The notes: generated by a model not told the origin, from the sequence alone. Shown: positions 1 to 7,291, counted from the stretch's first letter. The stretch is DNA of 10,621 nucleotides from Trebouxia sp. TZW2008 (GCA_002118135.1 BDIU01000491.1:1-10621); one strand, 5' to 3'. Made by a program: numbers and translations.

Positions 1-206
1 TATCCAGCACTGTCATCCGTGGCGCGCTGCAGATGTGTAACTGCGTCTGCAGTTGACGCAGTCTTGGCAGCACCCAAATCTACCTGTTCGCCCAAGGCGG
101 CGAGCCGTGTGCCCAAGGCGTTGGATTTGGCTATGACACCGTTGAGAGTGCATGTTGGCCCCTGAAAGCAGGCTGGGTTGTAGTTCGCGGATAAGCGACC
201 ACTCAT
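1..206 (-). CDS. Outward-reading open frame in the left TIR (partial, runs off the edge)
   Basis: Read on the minus strand from an ATG at 204-206, the frame is open to base 1, giving 68 codons plus two bases, TA. The product starts MSGRLSANYNPACFQGPTC and continues into an Ala/Leu/Thr-rich, probably helical segment ending in DDSAG. The same frame stays open upstream of the ATG to a TGA at 390-392, but that part lies outside the TIR and is not shared with the right arm, so I take the ATG as the start. The amino acid mix and GC-rich third positions look like real coding sequence. Of the two arm differences downstream of the indel, one is synonymous and one changes Lys to Arg. I do not recognise the family. 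The codon interrupted at the edge is TA followed by the first flanking base, so a purine there would stop translation at the terminus. Confidence 0.45.
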   Translation of the reverse strand, partial: MSGRLSANYNPACFQGPTCTLNGVIAKSNALGTRLAALGEQVDLGAAKTASTADAVTHLQRATDDSAG

Positions 207-224
207 ACGCAGAAGTGCACAGCG
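1..224. repeat. Left terminal inverted repeat arm
   Basis: Bases 1-182 are the reverse complement of 10440-10621 with two mismatches (left positions 64 and 171). Bases 183-224 continue as the reverse complement of 10196-10237 with one mismatch (left 193). Relative to the right arm this arm lacks 202 bp between positions 182 and 183. The tip reads TATCCAGCAC and its mate ends GTGCTGGATA. The match stops at 224, where AAAG on the left faces GAAT on the right. Symmetry to the very last base suggests either that the window was cut at the element tips or that the repeat continues outside. The terminal TA could be part of a TA target duplication, but no flank is available to test this. The superfamily cannot be named from the tip. 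Confidence 0.95.
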
Positions 225-1000
225 AAAGAGAGGCAGTGGTGGTGTCGAACTGACACCGTTCAACACATCCCTAAGTGTTGAAATTGCTGTACGCACAGCA
301 AATCTTGCAAGAAGAAGCAACCAAAATAGATTAATGCGCTGAGTAAGCAGCAGTAAAAAGGAACGCTGTCCATGTGATCGTGGACAAGGTCACCACGTGA
401 CATGGGAAGCTTGACAAAACCACGCCAAACCAGGGACGTCACACACACGCACACCTCCTGCTTTAGCGCCGCTTGCGGCGCCGCCCTTGTACTAAAGCCC
501 TGGGGTACCAGCATAACCCGGTGAAATTCAAATTTACGCTCTTCTGCAGGCAGAGCTAGTGACAGCAGTGCGCAGTGGCTATAGAGGCTGTATGCAGAGC
601 GCGCAGAGATTAAGCTCTGACGCTGTAACGATGTGGGGCTGAACCTACAGAAGCTGCACGCAGCTACTTCAGAGGTTGCAGAAAGTCTATTGATGACCCC
701 AGCGTTTTGATAGGATTTCGCCAAGATGACATAATCTTGATCGTGATCTTTCTTGTGCGCATATACGTCAACTTCTGTTGGACTTTGGAGTTTGTCTGTT
801 CTTTCTGCAACTACATTGGGATTGTTGATTTAGACATCATCTTAGTGTCATGTGGTGACTTGACTAGCATAGGATCCATTGGGCTAATAGTTGCTATCAC
901 ACACTTGGATCACGGTACACTCTGGCCGTTTGGCTAGCTTGGTAGTATCGTGACATCCCCATGTTTCACAACCTAGGAGGATTGCTGGAAGATTTTGTGA
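225..1000. other. No gene seen; contains a GC-rich stem-loop
   Basis: Open frames here (for example minus 260-724 and plus 707-937) are Cys- or hydrophobic-rich and have no recognisable motif. I treat them as chance. A short CA-rich run lies near 440-455. A nested inverted repeat follows: GCTTTAG at 460-466 pairs with CTAAAGC at 492-498, and inside it GCGCCGC at 466-472 pairs with GCGGCGC at 475-481. Upstream parts of gene A could lie in 700-1000, but I cannot identify exons. Confidence 0.4.
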
Positions 1001-1177
1001 CAATTTACATTTGTTCTTGAAGACGCTGGCCTTTTTGACTCGGATTTGAGCCCTGTTGGGGTCCTAATTCAAACAGTTCCCGGAGACACATTGCTCGCAC
1101 TGCATTGCTCACCTTTCAACCTGGCCACGATTGATCTGGTTGCACAATGTCGTGAGCTATTTCGTCGCTGCTGTTAA
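1001..1177 (+). pseudogene. Gene A, coding-looking exon 1 (fragment)
   Basis: A plus-strand frame runs from a TGA at 998-1000 to a TAA at 1175-1177, 58 codons without an internal Met. It includes FVLEDAGLFDSDLSPVGVL and then a segment with TVPGDTLLALHC and a C-terminal RELFRRCC. The balanced amphipathic composition is unlike the neighbouring noncoding frames, so I read it as an exon or exon remnant. Neither boundary is resolved. It lies upstream of further same-strand coding-looking blocks and may belong to the same gene. No family recognised. Confidence 0.35.
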
Positions 1178-1300
1178 TGTCTTCTTGTCACATCATCGTT
1201 CCATTCTGTTACTGTTTGATATTAACGTCCTGTTCGAGATCCAGTGGAGGGGCACAGGACACATAGCAAACTAAATATCATCAGGCCGTCTTCTGAGTGA

Positions 1301-1483
1301 GACTTGCTTGACGTCGCGCGTGGAGCGGTGTCCGTGGTCTTTCGCAAAACTACGGTAATACGCAGGTACAAATTGCTGCAGGGAAAGGGCTTCATAGTAC
1401 TTGCGTTCTGTGCACGATCTGTGCACCTGCAACAGCTGTGGTCCCATATGTTTAGATGTCACACGGCTCACAAAACGGCCTGA
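1301..1483 (+). pseudogene. Gene A, coding-looking exon 2 (fragment)
   Basis: This plus-strand frame of 60 codons lies between a TGA at 1298-1300 and a TGA at 1481-1483. It starts DLLDVARGAVSVVFRKTTV and continues basic and hydrophobic (KLLQGKGFIVLAF). It overlaps the next block by 28 bp in another frame, so splicing or a frameshift must connect them if they are one gene. The minus strand is also open over 1271-1471 with a plausible hydrophilic composition, which weakens the strand assignment. Function unknown. Confidence 0.28.
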
Positions 1484-1878
1484 CTCCGTTCGTGCGCGAC
1501 TGTCCAGATTGCATTTGTCCCCCTTGTTCCCCCAACAGCAACTGGCAACTGTACGGCTGGCCAGTCACGAGTGGTGTTGTATTCCTTTTGCTTGGGATTT
1601 TGTGTACAGACGAGGGACGAAGAAAGATCCTTAGGTTGCTGAGCAGCCCCAAACGCGGGCTCTCTGCCATTCGTGCGTACCTAGGCAGCAGACGGGATTC
1701 CGCCAGTGCACAGTCCACCGCACAGCCCAGCATCGTTACTCCTGTCCCAGAAATCGAAATCGATATACCTTCGCAAGAAGCTCGAGTCTTCAATCGCGGG
1801 TTTTCACGGGCAGGAGCTATCAACACAGCTGGTCCAGATCTGACACCAGAGCCTGAGAGCAGTTTGCAACAGGGCTGA
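1456..1878 (+). CDS. Gene A, putative single-pass membrane protein segment, 140 aa
   Basis: ATG at 1456 directly follows an in-frame TAG, and the frame runs 140 codons to TGA at 1876-1878. In order the product shows a Cys-rich N-terminal part (CPDCICPPC, about residues 17-25), one probable membrane segment (about 37-49, VTSGVVFLLLGIL), a basic patch just after it (RRKILRLL), and a Ser/Pro/Glu-rich tail ending PEPESSLQQG. Positive residues following the helix would place the tail in the cytosol if it is a standalone membrane protein. The same frame continues open after the stop, from 1885 to 2166, with a coding-like hydrophilic composition, so the TGA may be a disabling mutation. I recognise no family. 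It could be a complete small protein or an exon of gene A. Confidence 0.4.
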   Translation: MSHGSQNGLTPFVRDCPDCICPPCSPNSNWQLYGWPVTSGVVFLLLGILCTDEGRRKILRLLSSPKRGLSAIRAYLGSRRDSASAQSTAQPSIVTPVPEIEIDIPSQEARVFNRGFSRAGAINTAGPDLTPEPESSLQQG

Positions 1879-2094
1879 CTTGATTTGCGCTGTCAGAACG
1901 AGTCAAGCAGGCACAACTCCACACATGCTCCGCCGCAAGCAGAATCACAAGGATGGGATCAAGCAGTTACCAGAAGCGCACCCAGCCACAACCTTTGCAC
2001 TCCTTTCAGTCTGCCTCACAGAAAGAGCGCAAGGAGCCAATTTTCTCACTTGGTTTGCTGCTACTACTACCTGCAACCACGAGACGCAACTGTT

Positions 2095-2324
2095 GTGGAG
2101 GAAAGCAGAACAATTCTTCATGGAAGAAATGCGCTGCATGGGCCCCTTGATCAAAGTGTCTGGTGATCTGAAGCCATCAGGCAGCTACTTGATCCTGGCT
2201 CCCCGTGTGTCTCTGTTGCCAGACATGCTCCAGGCAGCCAAGGAGTTCATGACAGCATGCGCATCATTCAAAAGCCTTCATGTACAGCTGCAGCTTGGAC
2301 GCTCTGCTGTGATAGACCAAATTG
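2095..2324 (+). pseudogene. Gene A, exon ending at a GTAAG donor
   Basis: This frame covers the segment starting near LLWRKAEQFFMEEMRC and ending with RSAVIDQI. It stops at base 2324, followed by GTAAGA, a good 5' splice site. The 5' boundary is approximate because all three plus frames are open over 1885-2150. The exon ends in phase 1 (ATT G). Joining to 2426 completes a Gly codon and continues in a coding-like frame, which is the main support for the intron at 2325-2425. The protein looks soluble with mixed helix and strand character. No domain recognised. Confidence 0.45.
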
Positions 2325-2425
2325 GTAAGAAATGGCTGCTTGCTGCCCTGCAATGCATATGCAAGGGTGTGCTGACTTTCGATATGCATACTTGTGTAAT
2401 TCTTTCAACAATCATAGTGCTGCAG

Positions 2426-2628
2426 GCGTACAATTTGTAGCCCCTAGCCCCTTCTTCAACGCACAGTGGAAACAGCATCGCAATGGGTCAGAATGTGTTC
2501 AGTTATTTGCTGCGCTTGCACCCAAACATGCAACAGTCCATGCCTTAATCTCTAGGGCTGATTACAGCGCAGAAGCAACAAAGCTTCAATTACAGTATGG
2601 GTCAGACCTGGAGCAGGTGCTTGCTCAG
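2426..2628 (+). pseudogene. Gene A, internal exon
   Basis: The exon lies between an acceptor GTGCTGCAG (ends 2425) and a donor CAG/GTGAAA at 2629. It is 203 nt, with two bases completing a Gly codon and then 67 codons. The product starts VQFVAPSPFFNAQWKQHRNG and ends SDLEQVLAQ. The composition is well balanced and the phase agrees at both ends (phase 1 in, phase 0 out). Together with the flanking exons this is the best-supported part of gene A. The family is not recognised. Confidence 0.5.
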
Positions 2629-2703
2629 GTGAAAATTGTCATGCTGGTGCATGTAGTGCAGTATCCAATTTTTACCTTACAGCTTCTTTTTGCATGCTAA
2701 CAG

Positions 2704-2871
2704 CAGCCAATGCGCATCCAGGTACATTCTGGTCCTAATGCAGACAACAAGTTTCCCTTGGAGCAGTGCACAGCTGGCTGCACCATGAATGTGCCAGCAG
2801 ATGGGATGGTGTTCATGATGTTGCTTACAGTTCCAGCTGGGGACAAGATCCTGTACAATCTTGTGACCTAA
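2704..2871 (+). pseudogene. Gene A, exon ending in an in-frame TAA
   Basis: It follows an acceptor TGCTAACAG ending at 2703 (CAG at 2704-2706 offers a 3-nt alternative). It reads in phase 0 from QPMRIQVHSGPNADNKFPLE to KILYNLVT and then TAA at 2869-2871. The same frame is coding-like beyond the stop (MKMFVLQPILQQLSPC and on to LDESHTP) until a TAG at 2989-2991, then again coding-like to 3034. Either the TAA is the true end of the protein or the gene is dead. Splicing out 2863-2907 (GTGACC...TTACAG) would bypass the TAA but not the TAG. Confidence 0.4.
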
Positions 2872-3034
2872 GTGATGAAAATGTTTGTGCTGCAACCAAT
2901 CTTACAGCAGCTGTCTCCATGTGACAGCAAGCAGTCGTTCTTGTCTCACCTCCAGCCTGAGCTCGCACTTGATGAGTCACATACGCCATAGCAAAAGCAG
3001 GTTGAGATTGCACATGTGATTGAGGTGTCTCAGG
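2872..3034 (+). pseudogene. Gene A, downstream exon remnant with in-frame TAG
   Basis: This continues the previous frame past TAA. The segment includes SHLQPELALDESHTP, a TAG at 2989-2991, then KQVEIAHVIEVSQ. It ends at 3034 before GTGAGC, a good donor, in phase 1. The coding-like composition on both sides of the TAG suggests a real exon later disabled. I infer decay rather than recoding because a frameshift occurs downstream as well. Confidence 0.35.
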
Positions 3035-3206
3035 GTGAGCCCACGGCCATGAGAGACTAAGAGAAAGTAACAAGCAGGTGTTACATGGTTTTAAAACAGG
3101 GGTTTTAAATAGTGGATAAATGGGCATGGACAAGTATGATGTGACAAGTAAAGATCTGCTAACTGTCTTGTTATCTTCTGATCTGAGCTGAACCTGCTCT
3201 AGCAAG

Positions 3207-3441
3207 ACGTGGAATTTGAGGAATACATTTGTGTCTGCCTGGATGCTGCGTCATCCCCTGAAGCGTTGCTCACCACTGCAAGGCATGGCATACTGGTCCC
3301 AAAACAGTGCCAAATAATGTGGTGGCACAAACAAAAGGATGGCATTGTTGTTTGTGAACTGATCAGGACAAGCTGTATGTTTTCCTGTACGATATGAACA
3401 ATGACATCTTTTGTAGTCCATTGACATCCATTTCCTGTTGA
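3207..3441 (+). pseudogene. Gene A, last clear exon, frameshifted near 3359
   Basis: Splicing 3035-3206 (GTGAGC to CTCTAGCAAG) joins in phase 1 to give DVEFEEYICVCLDAASSPEA and onward to GIVVCE at 3356-3358. From there the coding-like reading continues only after a change of frame: from 3361 it reads DQDKLYVFLYDMNNDIF and ends at a TGA at 3439-3441. One base lost or two gained near 3359 explains this. I cannot exclude a second small intron, but only about 17 nt are available. Function unknown. Confidence 0.42.
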
Positions 3442-3860
3442 TTGCGAGTCTAAGTATGAGTGCCGCCTACAGATACAACCGTGATCGTGGCTACATGACT
3501 TGTTCTAAGTGATGATATCCCGGCTCATTTCATCCCCATGTAGGGTACATTGCAAAGGCGACATGTGGCTGCGCTATCACATTGCTCTGAGTCAGCTGTG
3601 ATTGCATGACTCAACGGCATCTTTTGCAGATCACATAGGGGAGCTAACTTTAGGCACTGACAGCCATGTACTTCTGTTGCGTACCGACACGTGATAGTAC
3701 CTATTCAGTGCATCTGAACCAAGCACAAATATGGTACCATTCTACAGACTGCAATTTCAAAGTAGTCATCATGACAATCATCAAAGCAACCAGCACCTTG
3801 TCTTTGCTTGCTTGCTTAAATTGACCGAGTACAGAATTTGCTTTTGCAAAAGACAGGGCT
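3442..3860 (+). other. Probable further remnants of gene A; no intact exon
   Basis: The plus frames carry short coding-like stretches broken by stops, such as SDDIPAHFIPM near 3510-3542 followed by TAG, and DHIGELTLGTDSHVLLL near 3629-3680 after a possible acceptor TTTTGCAG. None can be joined in phase with confidence. I see no gene on the minus strand. Confidence 0.25.
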
Positions 3861-3988
3861 CAATTGTGTGTGGGAGCTCTGGCAGGGGCCATGACAAATT
3901 GCAGTCCTGTTTTAACTGCATCAGGCTTGCTGCTATCGTTGCACATCATTAGTACATTCTCCTTGACTTTGCAATTGCTTCACGGCAC

Positions 3989-4868
3989 TCAGTACTGGCT
4001 GCTTGAGCTGTTGACACAGCGCTTCACATGCAGCAATCTACGCTGTGGTGCAGTTGTGTCTCCAAGGGGCTCCTTCACATCCTGCCTGTCTGACATGAGT
4101 ACGTCTGCCATGTCTGCTGCTTGCCACCCCTCATTCCCCAGCATTTCAGAGCCGTTGGCATGGCCAGCTGCAACCACCGCTGTGAGATGGACTTGCTTGA
4201 TGGGCTGCAACTTCGCCAACTCTCCATTAAATATCGTGCCTGCACTCCTCTTCTTGCTTGCAGTGGGCTGCTGCCCAGACCCATCAGCCTGGTTGTCGGC
4301 TGCAAGCTGCACCAAGGGCGCATCCACTCCAACCCTAGCCAAGTCTTGGCCATGGCTGCTCCCCATACCTTCTGCATTAGTGATGGGGGTGCCGGACTGC
4401 TCCAAAGAGGAAGTTGGCATCGTCAACCCATTAGCGCTGGTGTCCAGAGACTGTGCATCAGCATTGGGCATGCTGAGCTGCAATGAAGGAGGAAGCAGCC
4501 CGGACAAGCCAAGCCATCGCTTGGTTTTCTACACCTACCAGAGCATGGCTGTGCATGCTTGGCAGCACCAAAGGGAGGGACCTCAGTCTCGTCGCTACAT
4601 GAGCAATGCTGACCAATCCAAGGACAGCAGCACTGGGCTTGAATGGCTGCACATCAGGCTGAGCCAAGGCATCGCTGCTGGCTGCAAGCCCGCAACTGCT
4701 GTCTGGTGCCATGAAAGCTGCAGCGCTGTCGGACCTGTTGCTGCTGTGCTGCAGTCTGTCCAGGGCTGCAAATACCTTTGCTGGCCAGAACTGCCCTGCT
4801 GCGTTGACTCTGATGCAGTTGCCCCTTTGAGGGGCGCTCAACGCCGGCAGAGGCTCATGAGGCTGCAT
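3989..4868 (-). CDS. Gene B: two-exon Ala/Ser/Gln-rich protein, about 272 aa
   Basis: Minus-strand exon 1 is 4868-4539 (110 codons, ATG at 4866-4868). The intron is 4538-4478 (61 nt), starting GTAGGT and ending with a pyrimidine-rich tract and TTCATTGCAG. Exon 2 is 4477-3989 (162 codons plus stop). Phase is 0 on both sides. The protein starts MQPHEPLPALSAPQRGNC and after the join reads LSMPNADAQSLDTSANGL. It is hydrophilic and low in complexity, with a short basic patch (ASKKRS) mid-way in exon 2 and a basic LLHVKRC near the end. No catalytic motif, signal peptide or membrane segment is visible. It could be a regulatory or structural protein, but I do not recognise it. An open frame of 358 codons runs antisense on the plus strand (3864-4940); its Cys/Trp-rich product looks like a shadow. 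Confidence 0.5.
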
Positions 4869-4939
4869 GTTGGCTGCGGCCACTCAGCATGTTGGTGTGA
4901 AGCCTGGCTGTTGGCAGTGACACCTGCACCATCAGTATG

Positions 4940-5601
4940 ACAGTGAGTCAGTAGAGAAGCATGTATCAACAACTTAACAATGAGATTCAGCGAAAATGAG
5001 ATTCAGCAGACAATGTCAAGTTGTGCTGTCCCACTGCAATGGCTTTCAGCTTATGCCTCATCAAAAATGAAGTAGTTTGTCTTGACTTGGCTTTGTTCAA
5101 CGACTTTGAAATCTTGCCAAATTGCAGCAGACCAATCTCTGAAGGCTTGAGATGTCATTTGAAGTTACTGAAGTACTGAAGTGGTGCATCATTCAAGATG
5201 GTCTGAAACAGTGCAGCATTTAGCACGTTAGCATTCAGCACTGTTAGCGTTTAGCACTGTCAGCATCTAGCACTTGTTCTGCAAATAGCAGCTGAATGGT
5301 TCTAGCTTTGACACTCCAGCCAAAGCATGGTCCACAGGTCACAGCTCATGCAGATGCAAATGCATATATTCATCACAGGAAAAAGTGCTAAAGCTGCATA
5401 AACTAGCTGGGCTGTGCAAAGATGCCGTGAAGTGCATGCTGGGACATCAAAACCATGTCTTGCTGCAGCAGGAGCACGTACGAAAAAGAATGTGGACACA
5501 AAGAAACGCTGAATGCTTGGGATGGCAAATGTGACAGTCTGAGGGGTGTGCCAAATATCTGACCCAGCCTTCCCTGCGCGTATTCAAGACACGTGAGCCA
5601 G
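4940..5601. other. Intergenic, repeat-bearing; no gene seen
   Basis: The stretch is AT-richer than the flanks and its frames are short or Cys-rich. It holds a 13-bp direct repeat (AATGAGATTCAGC at 4979-4991 and 4995-5007) and the 16-bp minisatellite listed separately. Nothing else is recognisable. Confidence 0.45.
5215..5277. repeat. Four-copy 16-bp minisatellite
   Basis: Four degenerate copies lie head to tail: 5215-5229 (15 bp), 5230-5245, 5246-5261 and 5262-5277. The consensus is near AGCATTTAGCACTGTT, with one base missing in copy 1 and one to three substitutions in the others. It lies in noncoding sequence between genes B and B2. Confidence 0.85.
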
Positions 5602-5938
5602 TCAACCCTGCAGCCTTGATTGCACTGTGCCCTGCCCAAGTACTGATGGGGCTGTTGGGCTCAACCCCTGCCCTAATAAGCCCAAGGCTGCTGAAGGAGA
5701 GCCCTGTCGCGCCTCCAGCTTGTGCAGCATGTGTGCAATGAGGTAGCAACACATGCATTGCATCTGTAAGGTGTGTGAGCAAGGTGAATGTCAGTGCATA
5801 CCTTGTCGTTGGCACTGTCCAATGCTGCCCTTCTGGCAATGGGGGAAGGGGCCAAGGAGGGCCTACTGCAGGGCTCCTCTGCTGGTGACAGCCTCCTGGG
5901 AGCTGCGCACAACCAGGTGAGGCGATCCTGAATGGCAC
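5602..5938 (-). CDS. Gene B2: two-exon minus-strand gene fragment
   Basis: Minus-strand exon 5938-5802 follows a possible acceptor GATTGCCTTAG and encodes 45 codons from AIQDRLTWLCAAPRRLSPAE to LDSANDK. The frame is also open further upstream (to about 6008), so this start is provisional. A donor GTATGC at 5801 and an acceptor CACACCTTACAG at 5764 bound a 38-nt intron. Exon 5763-5602 continues in phase 0 with MQCMCCYLIAHMLHKLEARQ and then a Gly/Ser/Pro-rich tail to TGA at 5602-5604. Helix-like segments flank the join. No upstream start is identified, and it may be the 5' part of the same transcription unit as gene B. Function unknown. Confidence 0.38.
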
Positions 5939-6152
5939 CTAAGGCAATCAAACAGCATGTGAGACCTCTTGAAGCAGCATTGCTGCAGAAGGACGCATGA
6001 CGCAACAATGGCCAAGCACAAAGAGACTGGATCTAATTTGGTACATGACCTTAGATCTGTCAGTGAATTGTTAGCTCTGCATGCTCTGTCTGTTTGGAGC
6101 CTGCAGCCATTCAAACAGGATTGGGATGTGTGGTGTGCTAGAATAACTGCAA

Positions 6153-6422
6153 ATGGACAGGACGTGCAAATATGGTGCTGCTCAGCATGCCTTGCGGCAC
6201 TTGGGATTGCAGTGCTGTGTTTTGCTGCAAAGTGTATCATGCACCGTGCTCAATGAACAGATATGCACAATTCCAGACATGATAATCTGCCGTGGTGAGA
6301 TTGCAGGCCTCTGTGCCCAGTCTTGTATGACCAGCAGCAGTCTTGTGCATCAGTATGGGCTGCTGAAATCCTCAAATTCCAACAGCCCCGGAGCCAATGG
6401 CCCTGACTGGCAACAGTCCTGA
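6153..6422 (+). pseudogene. Weak plus-strand coding-looking fragment
   Basis: The frame is open for 89 codons to TGA at 6420-6422. The better half, after a possible acceptor GGGATTGCAG near 6212, reads through CTIPDMIICRGEIAGLC to a Ser/Asn-rich end (NSNSPGANGPDWQQS). The composition is plausible, but there is no motif and no clear donor or start. A second plus frame at 5969-6256 overlaps it. I list it only because nothing better explains the stretch. Confidence 0.18.
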
Positions 6423-6546
6423 CTATCAGCGGCACGAAACACAAGAATTCCTGACTGCCCATGCATATCAGCAGGCAAGGCTGCCAGCATACTGTGCCTT
6501 TTCATGGGGAGGCAACGTCGTAGTCATGTTGACCCGCAACATATGG

Positions 6547-6973
6547 CTATGAGCTGATTTCTGAACACATCAACCTATGCCTCACGCACAGGTCTGCAGG
6601 GCAACTGGAATGCTGCGCAGCTTGTTCAAGGCATTGGTCAGGAAGTTGCCGCGTTTGGCGCAAGCCTGTATGAAGGGCTGCACAAAGCAGCTTAGCTGGC
6701 TGGTTTGAGGGGGTCTGCCATGTTTTGGCATGTGGCTGATGTTCACGCAGCAACTTCAGCACAATTTTGGGATGCAACATCTGTTCATCCTCATTGCTGC
6801 TGTAGGCAATAATGTCATCCAGGGAGACCAGCACAAACTGAAAGCCGTTTTGGTCTATCCGGACGTCACTCAGCATCTACAGCAGCAACAGAGATGAGCA
6901 CGTCTTCAATCCCACAGCCGGGCTCAATATGCTGCATAGACGCAAGGTACATGTCAGACTTGAAGTGCACCAT
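6547..6973 (-). pseudogene. Decayed Ty3/gypsy-type reverse transcriptase remnant
   Basis: Minus-strand frame 6876-6547 encodes, within its first 55 residues, LSDVRIDQNGFQFVLVSLDD, then a Tyr-Ser pair, an acidic stretch and KIVLKLLREHQPHAK. This matches the core around the YxDD box of Ty3/gypsy reverse transcriptases (typically FVLVYLDDILIYS, then a conserved His and LLREH.LYAK). Here the box is SLDD: both catalytic Asp are kept, the Tyr is replaced by Ser. In another frame just upstream, 6973-6866 has FKSDMYLASMQHIEPG, which loosely resembles the earlier box around the first catalytic Asp. Too few residues separate the two boxes and the frames differ, so part of the palm is deleted. After about residue 57 the similarity ends. 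No LTRs, integrase or protease are recognisable. It is a nested, dead retroelement fragment. Confidence 0.72.
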
Positions 6974-6992
6974 TGTCAAAAGCAAAAGCTAG

Positions 6993-7175
6993 CGAGACTG
7001 CTTACAGTGTGGAAGCTGTCGCTGCACTTTGTGCCATTCACATGGGATGCCACAGCTAATCATTATCGACAGCGTATCAGGAGTCACTCCATCAGCATTG
7101 AACAAAGCCAATTTGATCAATCTTAGCTTGCCGCCAATCAACCCATGGATGCTGCATTCATGGCTGCAGGACTAA
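6993..7175 (+). pseudogene. Plus-strand fragment with Cys-rich start
   Basis: The frame is open for 60 codons after a TAG at 6990-6992, ending in TAA at 7173-7175. It starts RDCLQCGSCRCTLCHSHGMP, a tight cluster of five Cys and two His that could bind zinc, followed by QLIIIDSVSGVTPSALNKAN. It overlaps the next fragment in another frame, and a shift near 7127-7147 would join them naturally. The minus strand is also open here with a less convincing product. Family not recognised. Confidence 0.3.
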
Positions 7176-7291
7176 CCCTGGAGCAGCCAATGTACCAGCT
7201 TTCAACTGTGCGCCAAACCAAGCTGCACTGCCTTTCAGAGCTTTCCCATGCCCTTGCTGTATCTCATGATGGCATGTCACAGGCTTTCTGA
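7127..7291 (+). pseudogene. Plus-strand fragment, probable frameshifted continuation
   Basis: This is a 54-codon frame after a possible acceptor GATCAATCTTAG (ends 7126), ending in TGA at 7289-7291. It reads LAANQPMDAAFMAAGLTLEQ and then a helical, balanced segment to HDGMSQAF. Its coding character begins as the previous frame's fades, which suggests one ancestral exon with a one- or two-base indel. An alternative is a separate exon starting at 7127. Confidence 0.3.

Noticed and set aside
260..724. 154-codon minus-strand open frame
   Set aside because: Cys- and Phe-rich tail and no motif; its last part is a shifted reading of the frame that runs into the left TIR.
707..937. 76-codon plus-strand frame, very hydrophobic
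   Set aside because: Ile/Val/Leu-rich reading of T-rich DNA; no basic flanks or topology expected of a real membrane protein.
3864..4940. 358-codon plus-strand open frame
   Set aside because: Cys/Trp-rich product without domains; the minus strand has two coding-like exons joined by a canonical intron in the same place.
5302..5639. Short minus frames of 65 and 78 codons
   Set aside because: Cys/Met-rich, no motif, and they overlap the tail of the better-supported gene B2.
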